A stretch of DNA of 64,000 nucleotides from assembly GCA_021234155.1 (NCBI GenBank), contig JAJEKV010000054.1, forward strand, positions 4,135,962-4,199,961. Reading direction: 5' to 3'. Each line of letters opens with the position of its first letter. The stretch's first letter is position 1. Origin of the DNA: Isoetes taiwanensis. Its lineage: Eukaryota > Streptophyta > Lycopodiopsida > Isoetales > Isoetaceae. The notes under the pieces were generated by a model, which worked only from the letters and a program-made list of their open reading frames with translations, made no database searches and was not told the origin of the DNA. Shown here one piece after another: positions 20,064-30,157 of this stretch. Made by a program: the position numbers and the translations under genes.

Positions 20064-21600
20064 TTATATAAGGACTCCACCTGTCGCTATCTTACTTGCA
20101 TCTGTTGCTACTATCTTGTCCTTGTCTAGATCTGGCAGAACTAGCACTGGTGCTGTTGTTAAGGCCTCCTTAAGCTTTTCAAATGAAGCTTGAACATTTT
20201 CTAACCAATGTGTTCTCCAATCTTTCACCTTAGCACTTTTAGTGAGGTCCGTCAAAGGGGACGCCCACTTAGCAAAGTCCTTCACGAACTTTCTGTAATA
20301 ACCTGCCAGACCTAGAAAGCTTCTTACTTCCGCCACATTCTTTGGAGCTGGCCAATCTACTACTGCTTCCGCCGATATGACATGGCCCAAGTATTCCACT
20401 CTTTCCGTAGCAAAGTGGCATTTGGAGAGCTTTCCATACAAACGATGCCGCCTCAACTTTTCTAACACCCTTCTCAAATGCTTACTATGATCTTCAATGG
20501 ACTTGCTGTAGACTAGAATGTCGTCGAAGAAGACAATGACAAACTCATCTAAAAAATCCCTGAAGACGTCGTTCATGAGGCGCATAAAAGTTGCTGGAGC
20601 ATTTGACAATCCAAAGGGCATTCAGAAACTCAAAGTGACCATACCGCGCGTTAAGGCGGTCTTATGGATATCTTCTTCCTTTATCCTTATTTGGTGGTAT
20701 CCTGACCTTAAGTCAATTTTAGAGAATACCTTTGCTCCTTGGAGCTGGTCCATCAAATCATCTGCCCTTGGCAATGCATACTTATTCTTTATCGTCTGCT
20801 TGTTGAGCTGGCGATAGTCTATGCACATTCTTAAACTGCCATCTTTCTTCTTCACGAAGAGTATGGGTGCTCCAAAAGGAGACACACTTGCTCTAATAAA
20901 ACCAAGCTCAAGCAATTCCTGGAGTTGCTTCTTGAGCTCAATCAACTCCGGGGTGCTCATCCTGTATGGTGCCTTGCTGGTAGGCTTAGCATCTGGTGCC
21001 AATGTGATCTCACACTCCACACCCCTGTAAGGTGGTAGCTGCCGGATTTCATCCGGAAATACATCCTTGAATTCCGAAATAAGCCTTGCTACTGGCTTGG
21101 GCAACTGCTTCCCCTTTTGGTCGTTTCCATCCTGCTTATTGGGCTCAATTGCCTCTAATCTCAAAATGTAATCCACCTTATTTCTTTCTATACTTTTCCT
21201 TAGTTGCTTCAAAGAAATACACTGCATAGAAGAAGCTGCCTTCTTACCTCTCACTATGAATTTGGTGCCGTCCGGTGCTGTCATGGCGACTTCATTGCGG
21301 TCGCAGTCGATCATGGCTTTCGCTGGCTTTAGGAACTCCATTCCTACTATAAGGTCATACCTTCCAATCTCCATGACCTCTGCCCCCATCGGCCACTTAC
21401 TTCCACTAAGGTCTATGTCGAATGTAATCCTCCTCCCCTTAGTGTGCCGAATGGCTGGCTTTATATAGCAACTGGCCTTGGCTTAGACTTCAATACCTTG
21501 TTCTTCATTAGGGCAGCCAGCCTAGGAGAAGCGAAATTGTGAGAGCTACCTGTGTCTATGAGGACTACATATGGGTTGCTATCTATGATTCCATCAGCTG
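20064..21600 (-). CDS. Gypsy aspartic protease and reverse transcriptase
   Basis: Protease: [20 protein letters not shown] near 21,560-21,510 holds the DTG catalytic triplet. After a frameshift near 21,400, [20 protein letters not shown] continues the protease fold. Reverse transcriptase follows: [100 protein letters not shown], then [20 protein letters not shown] and the catalytic FFDDILVYS. One in-frame TGA at 20,622-20,624 sits just before MPFGLS, and the final TAA at 20,064 lies between GGVLI and the RNase H. All motifs needed for activity are otherwise present. Confidence 0.93.
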
Positions 21601-22800
21601 CAATCACTGTCGACTAATTTTCTATATCACCCGACTCAATATTTGCACAGATATGGCACTCACCATCTATGAAGTCCTGGGCCTCATGCTGGTCGTCGTC
21701 TTCATCCGCTTCTGTTGGTGAATCCCAATCCATGAGCTCGCCAAAGCTTTTGCATGACGAATGGGCAATCATGTGTTCGGTGCCCCGGCCGGAAGCACTG
21801 AAACATAGCTTCTTCTCGATACATTCTGTCTCTTCTCTTTTCGTCGGGTTGTCTAGAATACGGCTTTAACACGGCGCCCCGGCGCGTTCCGCGGCTTCAC
21901 GGTCCCCAAAGTTCTTACCCTGAGCTCTTCCTTGCTGCTGGCCTCCTGATGGCGTAGTTGCTGATTGCTTACTCTGTTGCTGCCCTTGGTACTGCCCCGT
22001 TGACTTTCCTTTGAAGGCTAACTGTCTCTCTCCTAAGCGTTCTTTGGAGCTTCTTCCAAATTTATGGCTTTATCCTACCACTTCCATACTTGACTTAGGG
22101 TTGATTGCTCGGACTAGCCTTTTGATATTGCTGTTCAGTCCCTCAATTGCATAGCCTTTCCACCAGATTCTAGCTGCTCCTATCAAGTTTGCTGTGGCAA
22201 CTTTCCCTATATCCTTATCCTTCATGCCATAAGGTTGTCGAACTCTTCCATCTCAAATCAAGCCGAACCGCCTCCATACGACACTGTCCTTCCCCGAACT
22301 GACCCAACTTCCTAGTCTTCCACACATTGCTCATAGCACTTCTGCAACTTTCTTTTGATAATCATCTTCCTTCCTTGCCCTGGCTCTTACCTGTGGAGTG
22401 TCGGACTCACTTTCTGAGCTAGAACTGTCTTGACTGTCTGAAGTGTCTGATGAACTGGAGCTAGGTGGTGTTGGACTCCTTATGTTTCTCCTTTTCCTCT
22501 TCCTGTCTCTGACATTCCCCTGGTTGTCCTGCCCCTCCGGCTGTGGACCTTCCTCGATGCCTTGCTGAGGTAGCGGTGGAGGTGGTGGTGGAGCAGGTGC
22601 GTATTCTTGGGCATTCATCAATGGGGTGGCCCAGTGGATCAGCTGATGCATCTGGTTCCTCATCTGGATGAGCCTTGCGTTGATTGCTTCCGGCATCATT
22701 TCGTCGTTGTTGTCATCTTGATCATGTCCAAATAGGTTTCTGGGAACCCACTGGTGATGTCGGCCCTGGCCTTGAGAACCTGAGCCTGTGTTTCTTGCTG
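21601..22800 (-). pseudogene. Gypsy gag (capsid and CCHC nucleocapsid), frame-shifted
   Basis: Element Gag, the RNA-packaging shell. The N-terminal part is open at 22,699-22,331: MMPEAINARLIQMRNQMHQL, a Pro-run, RDRKRKRRNIR, then a Ser/Asp/Glu-rich stretch and VRARARKEDDYQKKVAEVL. The frame continues upstream without a start to about 22,800. After frameshifts, capsid sequence appears as IGKVATANLIGAARIWWKGY and EGLNSNIKRLVRAINPKSSM, then a Gln-rich linker. The knuckle near 21,806-21,748 reads QCFRPGHRTHDCPFV, lacking a visible first Cys. The C-terminus ends in an acidic run before the protease. Confidence 0.8.
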
Positions 22801-23069
22801 CAAGGATTGATCATCAATACATGTTATTTGGGTTAGATGTTGATCAATCTTACTTGTAATTGAATTATTTTTAGTTATAAGGAAATCATACGAAGCATTG
22901 CATTTATAAAACAGTTAATAGTCATTAATACATAGAGTTTACATGGTAGAGTAGATATGCACTAGCACAATAGGGTACAAGAAAAACATTTAGCACAATT
23001 AAAACTTAAAGGGAAATTTTACAACTATTCAATGGCCTCCTGAAAGTCTAAAGAAATTCTTGACATCCC
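22801..23069 (-). other. AT-rich, intron-like spacer upstream of gag
   Basis: In element sense this AT-rich, non-coding stretch ends with TCAATCCTTGCAG directly before the gag frame, resembling a plant 3' splice site. A spliced message joining leader to gag would explain how gag is reached past two upstream ORFs. No donor site has been fixed. Confidence 0.35.
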
Positions 23070-24572
23070 TGAATCGGAGGCCTTTGCCGAGGTTGCGCAA
23101 GATGTTCCTTGTCGATCTTCCTTCAAGTGCTTGGGTCATCTCCGGTTTCCGGAAGTTCCGGTGCAGTTGCTGCTACTACTGAAAGTGATGCATCCCTGAG
23201 GTGTCCCCTCGCAAAGTCGAGGCAATGGAGCGCGACGGCCCTGTTGAAAAGGATGATGTGGTCTGCATGGGCGTATATCTTCGAATGCTGCCTGAAGCCC
23301 GAGAGTGCTATAAGAAGCGCCACGGATTCTTCCCCCCTTGGACTGAACCCATTTGCCCTTGGCTGAGGGCTGGAAGATAGTAGCGAAGTGCCGTGCCTTT
23401 ACCCGTGCCTCACGATCCGGTGCCCTTCCTTTGAGCCGCTCCGCCGTAGGCATCTACTGCCATAAGATCTTCATGGTCTCTCCACATGCTGGTTGCATTG
23501 TCCAAGTTGATGCTGCTGGACCCTTCCCTCATGCTCCTGGCTCGAACTGCCCGGCTTGAGCTTGGGCCCCTCCCTGGCTTGTACAGTGTGCTCTGTATCT
23601 GCTGGAACTCCTCCTCTGAAATGATAGGTTCCTGCTGTCGATAGATCTCCCTTATCTGCTGATAGGCTGCTATGTCTGACATTGTCTCCCCAGCATAAGA
23701 GTGTCTCTCCGCCAGCTCCCTTGGAATCTCCTGGTATGAATAGTCGATGAGGTCCATGCTTTTCCCATGTGCTATCATGCCTAGAAGCTCGTCGATTCGA
23801 AGTCCCTGTTCCTGGTAGTATGACAAGTTGAGGATGTCATTTGCTAAAATGTACTCCTCTTCGTCGATGACTATCGGCGACCGAGCTGTGATGCCGACCG
23901 GTGGCTCGGTGGCTCTTCTGATGTCGTCGTCGTGCCTTGACATGTATCTCTGCATCCTTGTTGCCTCCCTGCTCTCCCATTCTGGGTTTTGCTCCCCTAA
24001 CTGCTCGTAGTCTTCATCGATCTGTAGAACTGGTGCCCCCGACATCGTGCCATGGTATTCATACGTGGAGGAATCTATGTTGAGGATTTGATCCTGGGCC
24101 CTACGGGTATCAAGTGGTGCTAAGTCTAAGGGCTGAACAGAAGGTTCCCCTACTTTGTTGATTGACTTATAGTGCATGAAGAGGGCAAGGGCTGTCTGCA
24201 CATGAAAGGTACCTATGCCTATTATGTCTGCAGGTCATGTAATCGGGTCCTAGTCCTATCCCATAGCTGCTTCTTGCCTTTGGATCCTCCCATCTCTCGA
24301 CCTAAGGCTTGGGTGAGTGTCTCCAGAGAAACCCAATTCCCTCCCCTAGGAGGTAGTCTAACTTCCCAAGGCAGGACCTGTTGGTCATATTGGCACATGA
24401 TATCAGTGTAGTATGGTGTTCTAGACAGAGTTGCATGAAGATCAAACAAGTGGTCAAACACAGAGAAGGCTTGCTCAGCAGGGAGCTGATAGATATGGCT
24501 TGCAGCATTGTACCATCTTTCAAAGTTGCTGGGCGCCATTGAGCAAAGAGGGGTGCAGAAAATGGCTTGCAA
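23070..24572 (-). CDS. Second accessory ORF of the gypsy element, unknown function
   Basis: About 500 codons on the minus strand between the H3-like ORF and gag, in three frames joined by shifts near 24,230 and 23,410. The first part begins MAPSNFERWYNAASHIYQLP and contains VLPWEVRLPPRGGNWVSLET. The second reads IIGIGTFHVQTALALFMHYK, then an acidic middle with DIRRATEPPVGITARSPIVI and QQIREIYRQQEPIISEEEFQ. The third reads ARHFATIFQPSAKGKWVQSK, ALLIALSGFRQHSKIYAHAD and HIILFNRAVALHCLDFARGH, ending near 23,123. I recognise no family: no Cys/His knuckle, no protease or polymerase motif and no membrane segment. Its place upstream of gag resembles the extra 5' ORF of some large plant gypsy elements. 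The two candidate starts are 24,572 and 24,539; MAPSNF looks more natural. Confidence 0.65.
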
Positions 24573-25328
24573 AGATCAGTGAGGAATCAGAAAATCGCCT
24601 AAGTGGCTGGGAGCAGTTCTGTTGAAGGGAAAATGGCAAATGAGGCCCCTTTTTATAGACTATGGTTGGCCTCGGGATTCGTGCAAAAAGGTACCTACAT
24701 AAGAAAGCCTTGGTTCTATGGCTATGGGTGTCCAAATGAGCTACCATGAAGTGCAATTCTAAGCAAAACAAAGCAAGAGGTACATGGCAGTTTGTTTGGT
24801 CAAATTTGGCCAATTTGGGTCGAAAATGGGCTGACCCGGATGAATCCGCGCGGATGGCCTCCGCGTCGCGAATGCAGACGCGTTTGGCGCGGTCTCACCC
24901 GGTTGGCCTATTTTGGAGCCATTTTTGGGAGTTTGAAGATGCTAGCATGACTAATTGGATCAATTCTAGCCTAACTAGCAACTTATTTTGAGCAAAACTA
25001 ACACCTAAAAGCGAATTTTCGGTGCACCCGGGTGAATTCGCGCGAAACGCGCCCGCGTCGCGGACGCAGAGGCCATTGGCGCGGTCTCACCCGGTTGCCC
25101 CAATTTTTGCTTTTTCGATGATTTTTTGTCAAAATTTCGTTGTAGACATGATTTCTAGGGTATTCCTAAGCATGCTATAAGGAATTCTACTCCAATTGAG
25201 TTTAATTTCCTACATTTCAACATCAAAAATTTTTTTACTTACAGAGGAAAAAAACAACTTTCATATTACTAGGGAAAACACCATTACATAAAAATTTAAC
25301 TTCTCAACAAAATTTCAAAATTGAGGCT
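24573..25328 (-). other. Non-coding spacer between the H3-like ORF and the second ORF
   Basis: No protein-like frame. It contains a repeated GC-rich module in plus orientation near 24,840-24,912 and 25,022-25,094: GGTGNATTCGCGCG / GCGTCGCGNANGCAGA followed by GGCGCGGTCTCACCCGGTTG. The two copies lie about 182 bp apart. Confidence 0.55.
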
Positions 25329-26415
25329 CTAGGGCCTCTCCCTGCGAATCCTCCGTGCTAAGTGAATGTCCTTCGGCATAAGGGTGACTCTCTTAGCATG
25401 GATGGCACAGAGATTCCCTTCCTCAAAGAGCTGCACCAGCTCTGCTTCAGCGGCCTCTTGCAGGGCCCGGGTCATTAGAGGGGTAACCCTATAATCGGTC
25501 CGGAATTCCTGCATGACTTCCCTAAGGAGACGCTCGAAGGGCGCCTTCCTTATGAGGAGATTTGTGCACATTTGGAAGTGCTTGATCTCCCTAACACCCG
25601 GGCGTGCGGACTATTCGGCCCATGGTGAACCCTTTTGGGTTTTTCCGGTCTAGGTGGGGGTGGCTTAGGCTGATTTTTCTTCGGCCTGCCGCCCTCGACG
25701 GCCCTCTGCACTTCCTGACGGCAGTACCAGTCGTTGTACCTCGTCCAGCGACGGAGGTACTCTTTGTATGCCGTCATTTTTTTATGCGATGAATTCCGCG
25801 ATCGGCGGAGCATGAATTCCGTTCTCCCACCTACGCTTCTTGACCACCTTCCATTAGCTCGGCCACTTAGGGTAGGTGGTCTCGCGTCGAACCCTGGCGC
25901 TCCTCCTCCTCCTTGCCGTCTCCCCCCTCACCGTACCTCCTCCTCTTCCACGAGGCTCTTCAATAGCGGCGGTTTGGCGAGTGCATGCGTTTCTTCTCTT
26001 AGTCCTTCTCTCTGCCTTTCGGCTCCCTTCGCGCTCCCTCTTCTTCCTAGCGGCCTTCTCCTCTGTGCCCTTCTTCTTTGGTGCTGAAGGGCCCGCCTCT
26101 TGAGTTTGGTGCTGCTGCTGCTGCCCGCCCACCTGCTCTTCTACCTCGGTGTCCGACGAGGGCCCAAAGTGGCGGGACTTCATGCCCGGTTCTCTATGGT
26201 GCCCGCCCGATGAAGAGCTCTTGTTTGGGGCTAGGTCGTCCTCTTGACGTCGTGGAAGGTGTAAGCCCGCTTGCTGGCGGAGGAAACTCCTCATCTCCCG
26301 GCTTCGGTCGAAGGTGCTCAGGAACCTTCTTGACGTGCCGACCTGCTGCCGCTTGCGCCATAGAGAGGGTAGGTCGCTCGTTATACTTCCTCGCTGTTTG
26401 TTTGGTTCGAGCCAT
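25329..26415 (-). CDS. Histone H3-like ORF carried by the gypsy element
   Basis: Start ATG 26,415: [10 protein letters not shown], identical to residues 1-9 of histone H3 (after Met), with K4 and K9 kept and Ser10 replaced by Tyr. The end (to TAG near 25,329) is an H3 histone fold: [25 protein letters not shown] (alpha1), [18 protein letters not shown] (alpha2), [16 protein letters not shown] and [12 protein letters not shown] (alpha3). In my hand alignment 53 of 76 core positions equal canonical H3; loop 1 has canonical length, unlike CENH3. H3 K56 is Met and K79 is Arg; C110, H113, K115 and K122 are kept. Between lies a ~250-residue insertion: acidic/Ser, Gln-run, [17 protein letters not shown] (KAARK echoes H3 23-27), then Trp-rich and [13 protein letters not shown]. 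Total length is about 360 codons against 136 for H3. Frame changes occur near 26,300, 25,786 (A7 run) and 25,605, with one in-frame TAA at about 25,854; these could be artefacts. Confidence 0.88.
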
Positions 26416-26429
26416 ATCTTACGGTTCAA

Positions 26430-26977
26430 GAAATAGATGACGTAAAGCTGAGCAAGAGAGAGGTGATGGTGGGAAGGTTTGGAGAGAGAATGAGGTGTCA
26501 GATATTTAAAAAGGAGGGTCCTAGGAATATTCTCCCACCATAATTACCCCTATTTATTAACCTCCCTTATTAATTACACCTTATTTAGTAGTTATTTAAT
26601 TATTAATGTATGTATTAACCCTGTATTAATTCGTATTATACCTTAGATTTTTCGAATTTTCTAATGGTTTGAAGTGCTAATTATGGATTTGCGCCATTTT
26701 TCACTCGGGTCTCCGATTGGCATGATTCTTCGACCCATTTTAGGTGAAATTGATGCAGATGCATAATTTTCATTCCAAATTTACTAGAAGATGAATTAGA
26801 CTCACTCATTCCTTCGTCTAACACTTAACCTTACTCCGGACCCACTACCTAAGAGAAAACTTTTTTCCCTTATTTTCGGGGTTCGATGGTGGAAATTTTT
26901 ATTTCACACCCCTATAGGCATGTTAGACTACTTTCATGGTTATGGTCAGTGCTAGTTCCTGGTCAACCAAGAACATC
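26430..26977 (-). other. Gypsy 5' leader
   Basis: An AT-rich untranslated stretch between the PBS and the [10 protein letters not shown] start, about 560 bp. No upstream protein-like ORF is recognised. Confidence 0.6.
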
Positions 26978-26989
26978 GCTCTGATACCA
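26978..26989 (-). other. Primer-binding site (initiator tRNA-Met type)
   Basis: On the minus strand, one base after the 5' LTR, the sequence is TGGTATCAGAGC, the standard plant retrotransposon PBS complementary to the 3' end of initiator tRNA-Met. It confirms the orientation and that 26,991-28,651 is the 5' LTR. Confidence 0.95.
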
Positions 26990-26990
26990 T

Positions 26991-28651
26991 TGTGACGCTC
27001 CCTGCTAAACATACGGCTTCGGCCAGACACTCGGCGAGAAATCCCCGTCCGGCTCAACAACCGCCGCACAAAGCCCTCCGTCTATATCCGCACTCTGGAA
27101 CCTCCGTAGTGCGGAAAGGGGACACGAAGGTGTCTTGCGCGCCCTTCCCCTATGGGCTCCTATCACAGCGGAAGCATAAACACATCAGAACTAGCAATAC
27201 AATACAATACAATAGGCTACCTCGAGGGTAGCTCAACCGCACATCCATAGATGCAAAGAACATAATCATATGCCATGAAACATGAGAGCTCCTACCCGTG
27301 TCTCTGACACATAGGGTAGTCGACTGACTAGATAGGCCTCAAGATAGAGCAGACCGAGTCATAACAATGGCGGGGCTGGCATAGGACAATGGCTAGGGTT
27401 GACCACTCCATCCGCCCCTCCCGTGCATACTTTGCGGATGGGCTAGATCAAAAGGCGTGGCATGACTCTAACCTTCGGATACACAATCCCATGGCATCAC
27501 CCATCCGGGACTACTCGAGGTTGCATCTCCCGGGTCCGGCGAGGTAGGAAGGGTTGCATCTCCCCTTCCCCGGGTCTAGAGGCTCCACAGGCTGCTAGAG
27601 AATCGTGGCGACACCACGATTAAGCACCCGGCGAACCCCCAAAACAAGAGCCAGCCGACACTTGCAACTCTCTTGAGAGGCAGGGCGACACCATTGCCTC
27701 AGGGGAGGTGTCGGACCCATGCTCGCCCCCACGAAGTGACCGACCATAAGCCTAGCCCCACTGTGGGATCCCCCCGAAGCCCCCCACTTTCGGCGGGGAT
27801 CCACCCTCCATCTTGCCTCTAGCCCGTTGTGTGGTGCTGCCGAGTCACATCATAGCTTCCATAGCCCTAAGTGGGTTCCTATGCACAAGGCGCAACTAAT
27901 AGGAACTAAGGGATCTACACTAGGAGCATACTACATATGGCCCTAGGTCTCTACCCCCTTCCCAATACAAGAGGAGCACATGATCAACCAATATCACATA
28001 CATCACATCATGATCAATATCAATATCATATGAACATCTTACCCTAACATACATAGCTAACTAACAGTTAGGGTTCCTTGATTAGGGTTCAAGATGTTCA
28101 ACAAAGGATCTAGGATGGCTCTACTCTAGACACGAATCAATAACCCCTCTGGAGTGCTAACTTCCAGATGAACTAACATGAACTCTACTCAACCTACCTC
28201 CTCCTCGAGCTTCCTCCCATCCCCATGTCTCCATGCTCCTAGGCGTGGTTGAAGGCTTGCTCCCTCTACGATCATACACACCTTCTAGGGGCTGCTTTGC
28301 TCCCGTGCTAGACTATGATTTGACGGTGCCCAAACGGGGTTTGAACACGTGGGTGAGAGCTTCAGTGCTAGGTCGGGAAAAAGGTCTAGGGTTAGGGTTA
28401 GGGCTCATATAGGTGTGGGTCCACGTGGGATGCCACGTGGCACCACTAAAATAAGGCCGTGTGGCGGTTGCCCAATAGGATAAGGCCATGTGGAAATGGG
28501 CCTTATCCTAAGGTTATCTAAGTTAACAATTAACTTAGATGTGCACCCCTTGCCACTTATCCGAGGCATACAAGGCTACCTCGGTAGACTTGTATGGTGA
28601 CGAGTCCAGGAATATACGTATTTATGGCATATATTCCCTTGGAACGTCACA
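26991..28651 (-). repeat. 5' LTR of the 12.9-kb gypsy element
   Basis: A 1661-bp partner of 15,735-17,388 with the same ends, G-box/TATA/telo-box cluster (28,385-28,439) and inverted repeat (28,516-28,540). Differences from the other LTR concentrate at CTG-type sites, for example AAGCTGTGG versus AAAAGGCGTGG. Confidence 0.95.
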
Positions 28652-29697
28652 CATTTGCTCCTGCTATGCGGTATTTTTGACTTGATAATTTGCAATGGCC
28701 TGTCACAGTGGCCCGCTTCTCACAAGTGCACCTGCAGACAGGACAATCAGGGGGGAGGGTCTAGTGTGGTGGACTATGTGCTCGTAGTTGCACAAGATAT
28801 GCATCTCATCAGTCGTTTCCGGGTGGGCACTGACAGTCGGGATGAGGAGGTCGACTCAGATCACCTCCCACTTTATTTGGACATGGCTTGGCAAGCTGCC
28901 AGAACCCCCACTATGCCAGCCCCTATCCTCGGTTGCAGAATCGGATTATGAGCGGCCGCAGGACTACTGTAGATGCTCATGGATGCCCTGCCAGCAATTC
29001 TGCGGACCCCCACACTAGAGCAGCAGACAGACCAGTTGACTGAGCTATTACGAGATGCAGCGGACAGGTGTTTTGGGAGACCCCCCTCCCCTTGCGTATC
29101 CGCTCAAGGACAGCAACCTTTTCGCGTAACCGGTGGTTTGATGCGGAGTGTAAAGAACGCAAGCGCCAGCTCCGGTCACGATTCGGATCCAAGTACCCGC
29201 TTGCGGGCCACTACGATTACCAGCGCCCATCCGAAGGAGACAAAGGCGGTACCTTCGCTGTACCGGGGGGGAGATGTTTGGCCTCTTTGGACACTCATCC
29301 CTCGAACCTTTTGGCGCAGAGTGCTTCAAGGCCAACCCGGCCCTCTGGGGGACATTACACCCGGCGTGGGGCGGTACTTGCGGCAGCTCTATGACCCACC
29401 AGGGACGCGTACGCCCATACCCTCACAGGATGGCCCCCCATTGGTTCTCGCGGAGGAGGATGTTGTGGAGGGCACACCTTGGTGGCTAATGGGAAGGTAG
29501 CCGACCTCGGCGGTATCTTGGTCGAAGTTACTCAAATGGGCGAGGCTGACGGCGGTGCCGATCCTCACTACCCTGTTCAACTGAGCATTGCAGGAAGGTT
29601 TCCCCCGACAATGGACCACAAGCAGGGTTGTCCCCATTCACAAGGCGGACGACCCACACTGTCCGGCCAATTACCGGACGATCATGATCAGTTCAAT
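28652..29697 (+). pseudogene. LINE copy 2, endonuclease C-terminus to start of reverse transcriptase
   Basis: Same family as the LINE at 0.7-2.0 kb. The frame from 28,655 shows LLLCGIFDLIICNGLSQWP, SVVDYVLVVAQDM and EVDSDHLPLYLDM, the last two being the DYV and SDH endonuclease motifs. A linker follows with RNRWFDAECKERKRQLRSRF near 29,120. At 29,617-29,697 the frame reads SRVVPIHKADDPHCPANYRT then IMISSI, the first conserved block of reverse transcriptase. The coding sequence is then cut exactly by the LTR element at 29,698 and resumes at 34,284 as FAKLLAGILEQQL. The 5' end is truncated at the gypsy LTR border. Confidence 0.88.
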
Positions 29698-30143
29698 TGT
29701 TGATGTTTGGGGTTCTTGGCATCACCTTGCAGCGGCAGTCCATGGCTAGGATGCCACAAAGGCTGCCACAAATGCTCATGGATCAACAAAAGAAGATGGG
29801 AAGAAACTCCAAGAACAAGAACAAAGCAAAGAATGAACAAAACATAATCATATTGATGCTCCAAAAGGAGGTGCTCCAAAACGTGAGCAAAAACCTCAAC
29901 AATGAGAGGAAATGCTCTCTCTAAATAGTAGAGCAAAACCCTAACCCTAAATGATATCTCACCCTCCACAGATCTAGGCTAAATCTGGGCCATAGATTGT
30001 GGGGTCCAATATGACAAATACATGTGGCCTATGCCACCTACCACATATGTGGGCTAAATCTGGGCCCTAGATCAAGTGGTCCAATGTGATAAATACATGT
30101 GGCCTATGCCACTCATACATATGTTTAGCCCAAAGGGCTAACA
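29698..30143 (-). repeat. 3' LTR of the non-autonomous element
   Basis: 446 bp, TGTTGATG...GCTAACA in plus view, nearly identical to 33,829-34,278. It carries an AAACCCTAACCCTAAA telo-box-like stretch (29,935-29,950). Confidence 0.95.
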
Positions 30144-30157
30144 CTCCCCCCCACCAC
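30144..30157 (-). other. Polypurine tract of the non-autonomous element
   Basis: On the minus strand GTGGTGGGGGGGAG directly precedes TGTTAGCC, the start of the 3' LTR. Confidence 0.9.

Larger units (their letters stand above)
15735..28651 (-). mobile_element. Ty3/gypsy chromovirus-like LTR retrotransposon carrying a histone H3-like ORF
   Basis: A full-length element of about 12.9 kb on the minus strand. Both LTRs begin TGTGACG and end CGTCACA (plus-strand view). In element order: 5' LTR (28,651-26,991), PBS matching initiator tRNA-Met, leader, histone H3-like ORF (26,415-25,329), an unknown second ORF (24,572-23,070), gag with CCHC knuckle, protease, reverse transcriptase, RNase H, integrase, chromodomain, a repeat-bearing 3' UTR, PPT and 3' LTR (17,388-15,735). 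Integrase after RNase H places it in Ty3/gypsy; the chromodomain suggests chromovirus affinity. Flanks are CAGTT on the left and CATTT on the right: not a perfect 5-bp duplication. The two LTRs are very similar, implying young age; most frame breaks may be sequencing artefacts. Confidence 0.93.

Noticed and set aside
25329-25571. CENH3 (centromeric H3) as identity of the H3-like core
   Set aside because: Loop 1 has canonical H3 length and the alpha2/alpha3 sequence ([23 protein letters not shown]) is closer to ordinary H3; the CENH3-type longer loop is missing. Centromere targeting cannot be excluded but is not supported.
26194-26415. Treating the 73-codon frame starting [10 protein letters not shown] as a complete small protein
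   Set aside because: The H3 histone fold lies downstream on the same strand in the expected order. The first frame is better read as the N-terminus of a longer, frame-disturbed ORF.
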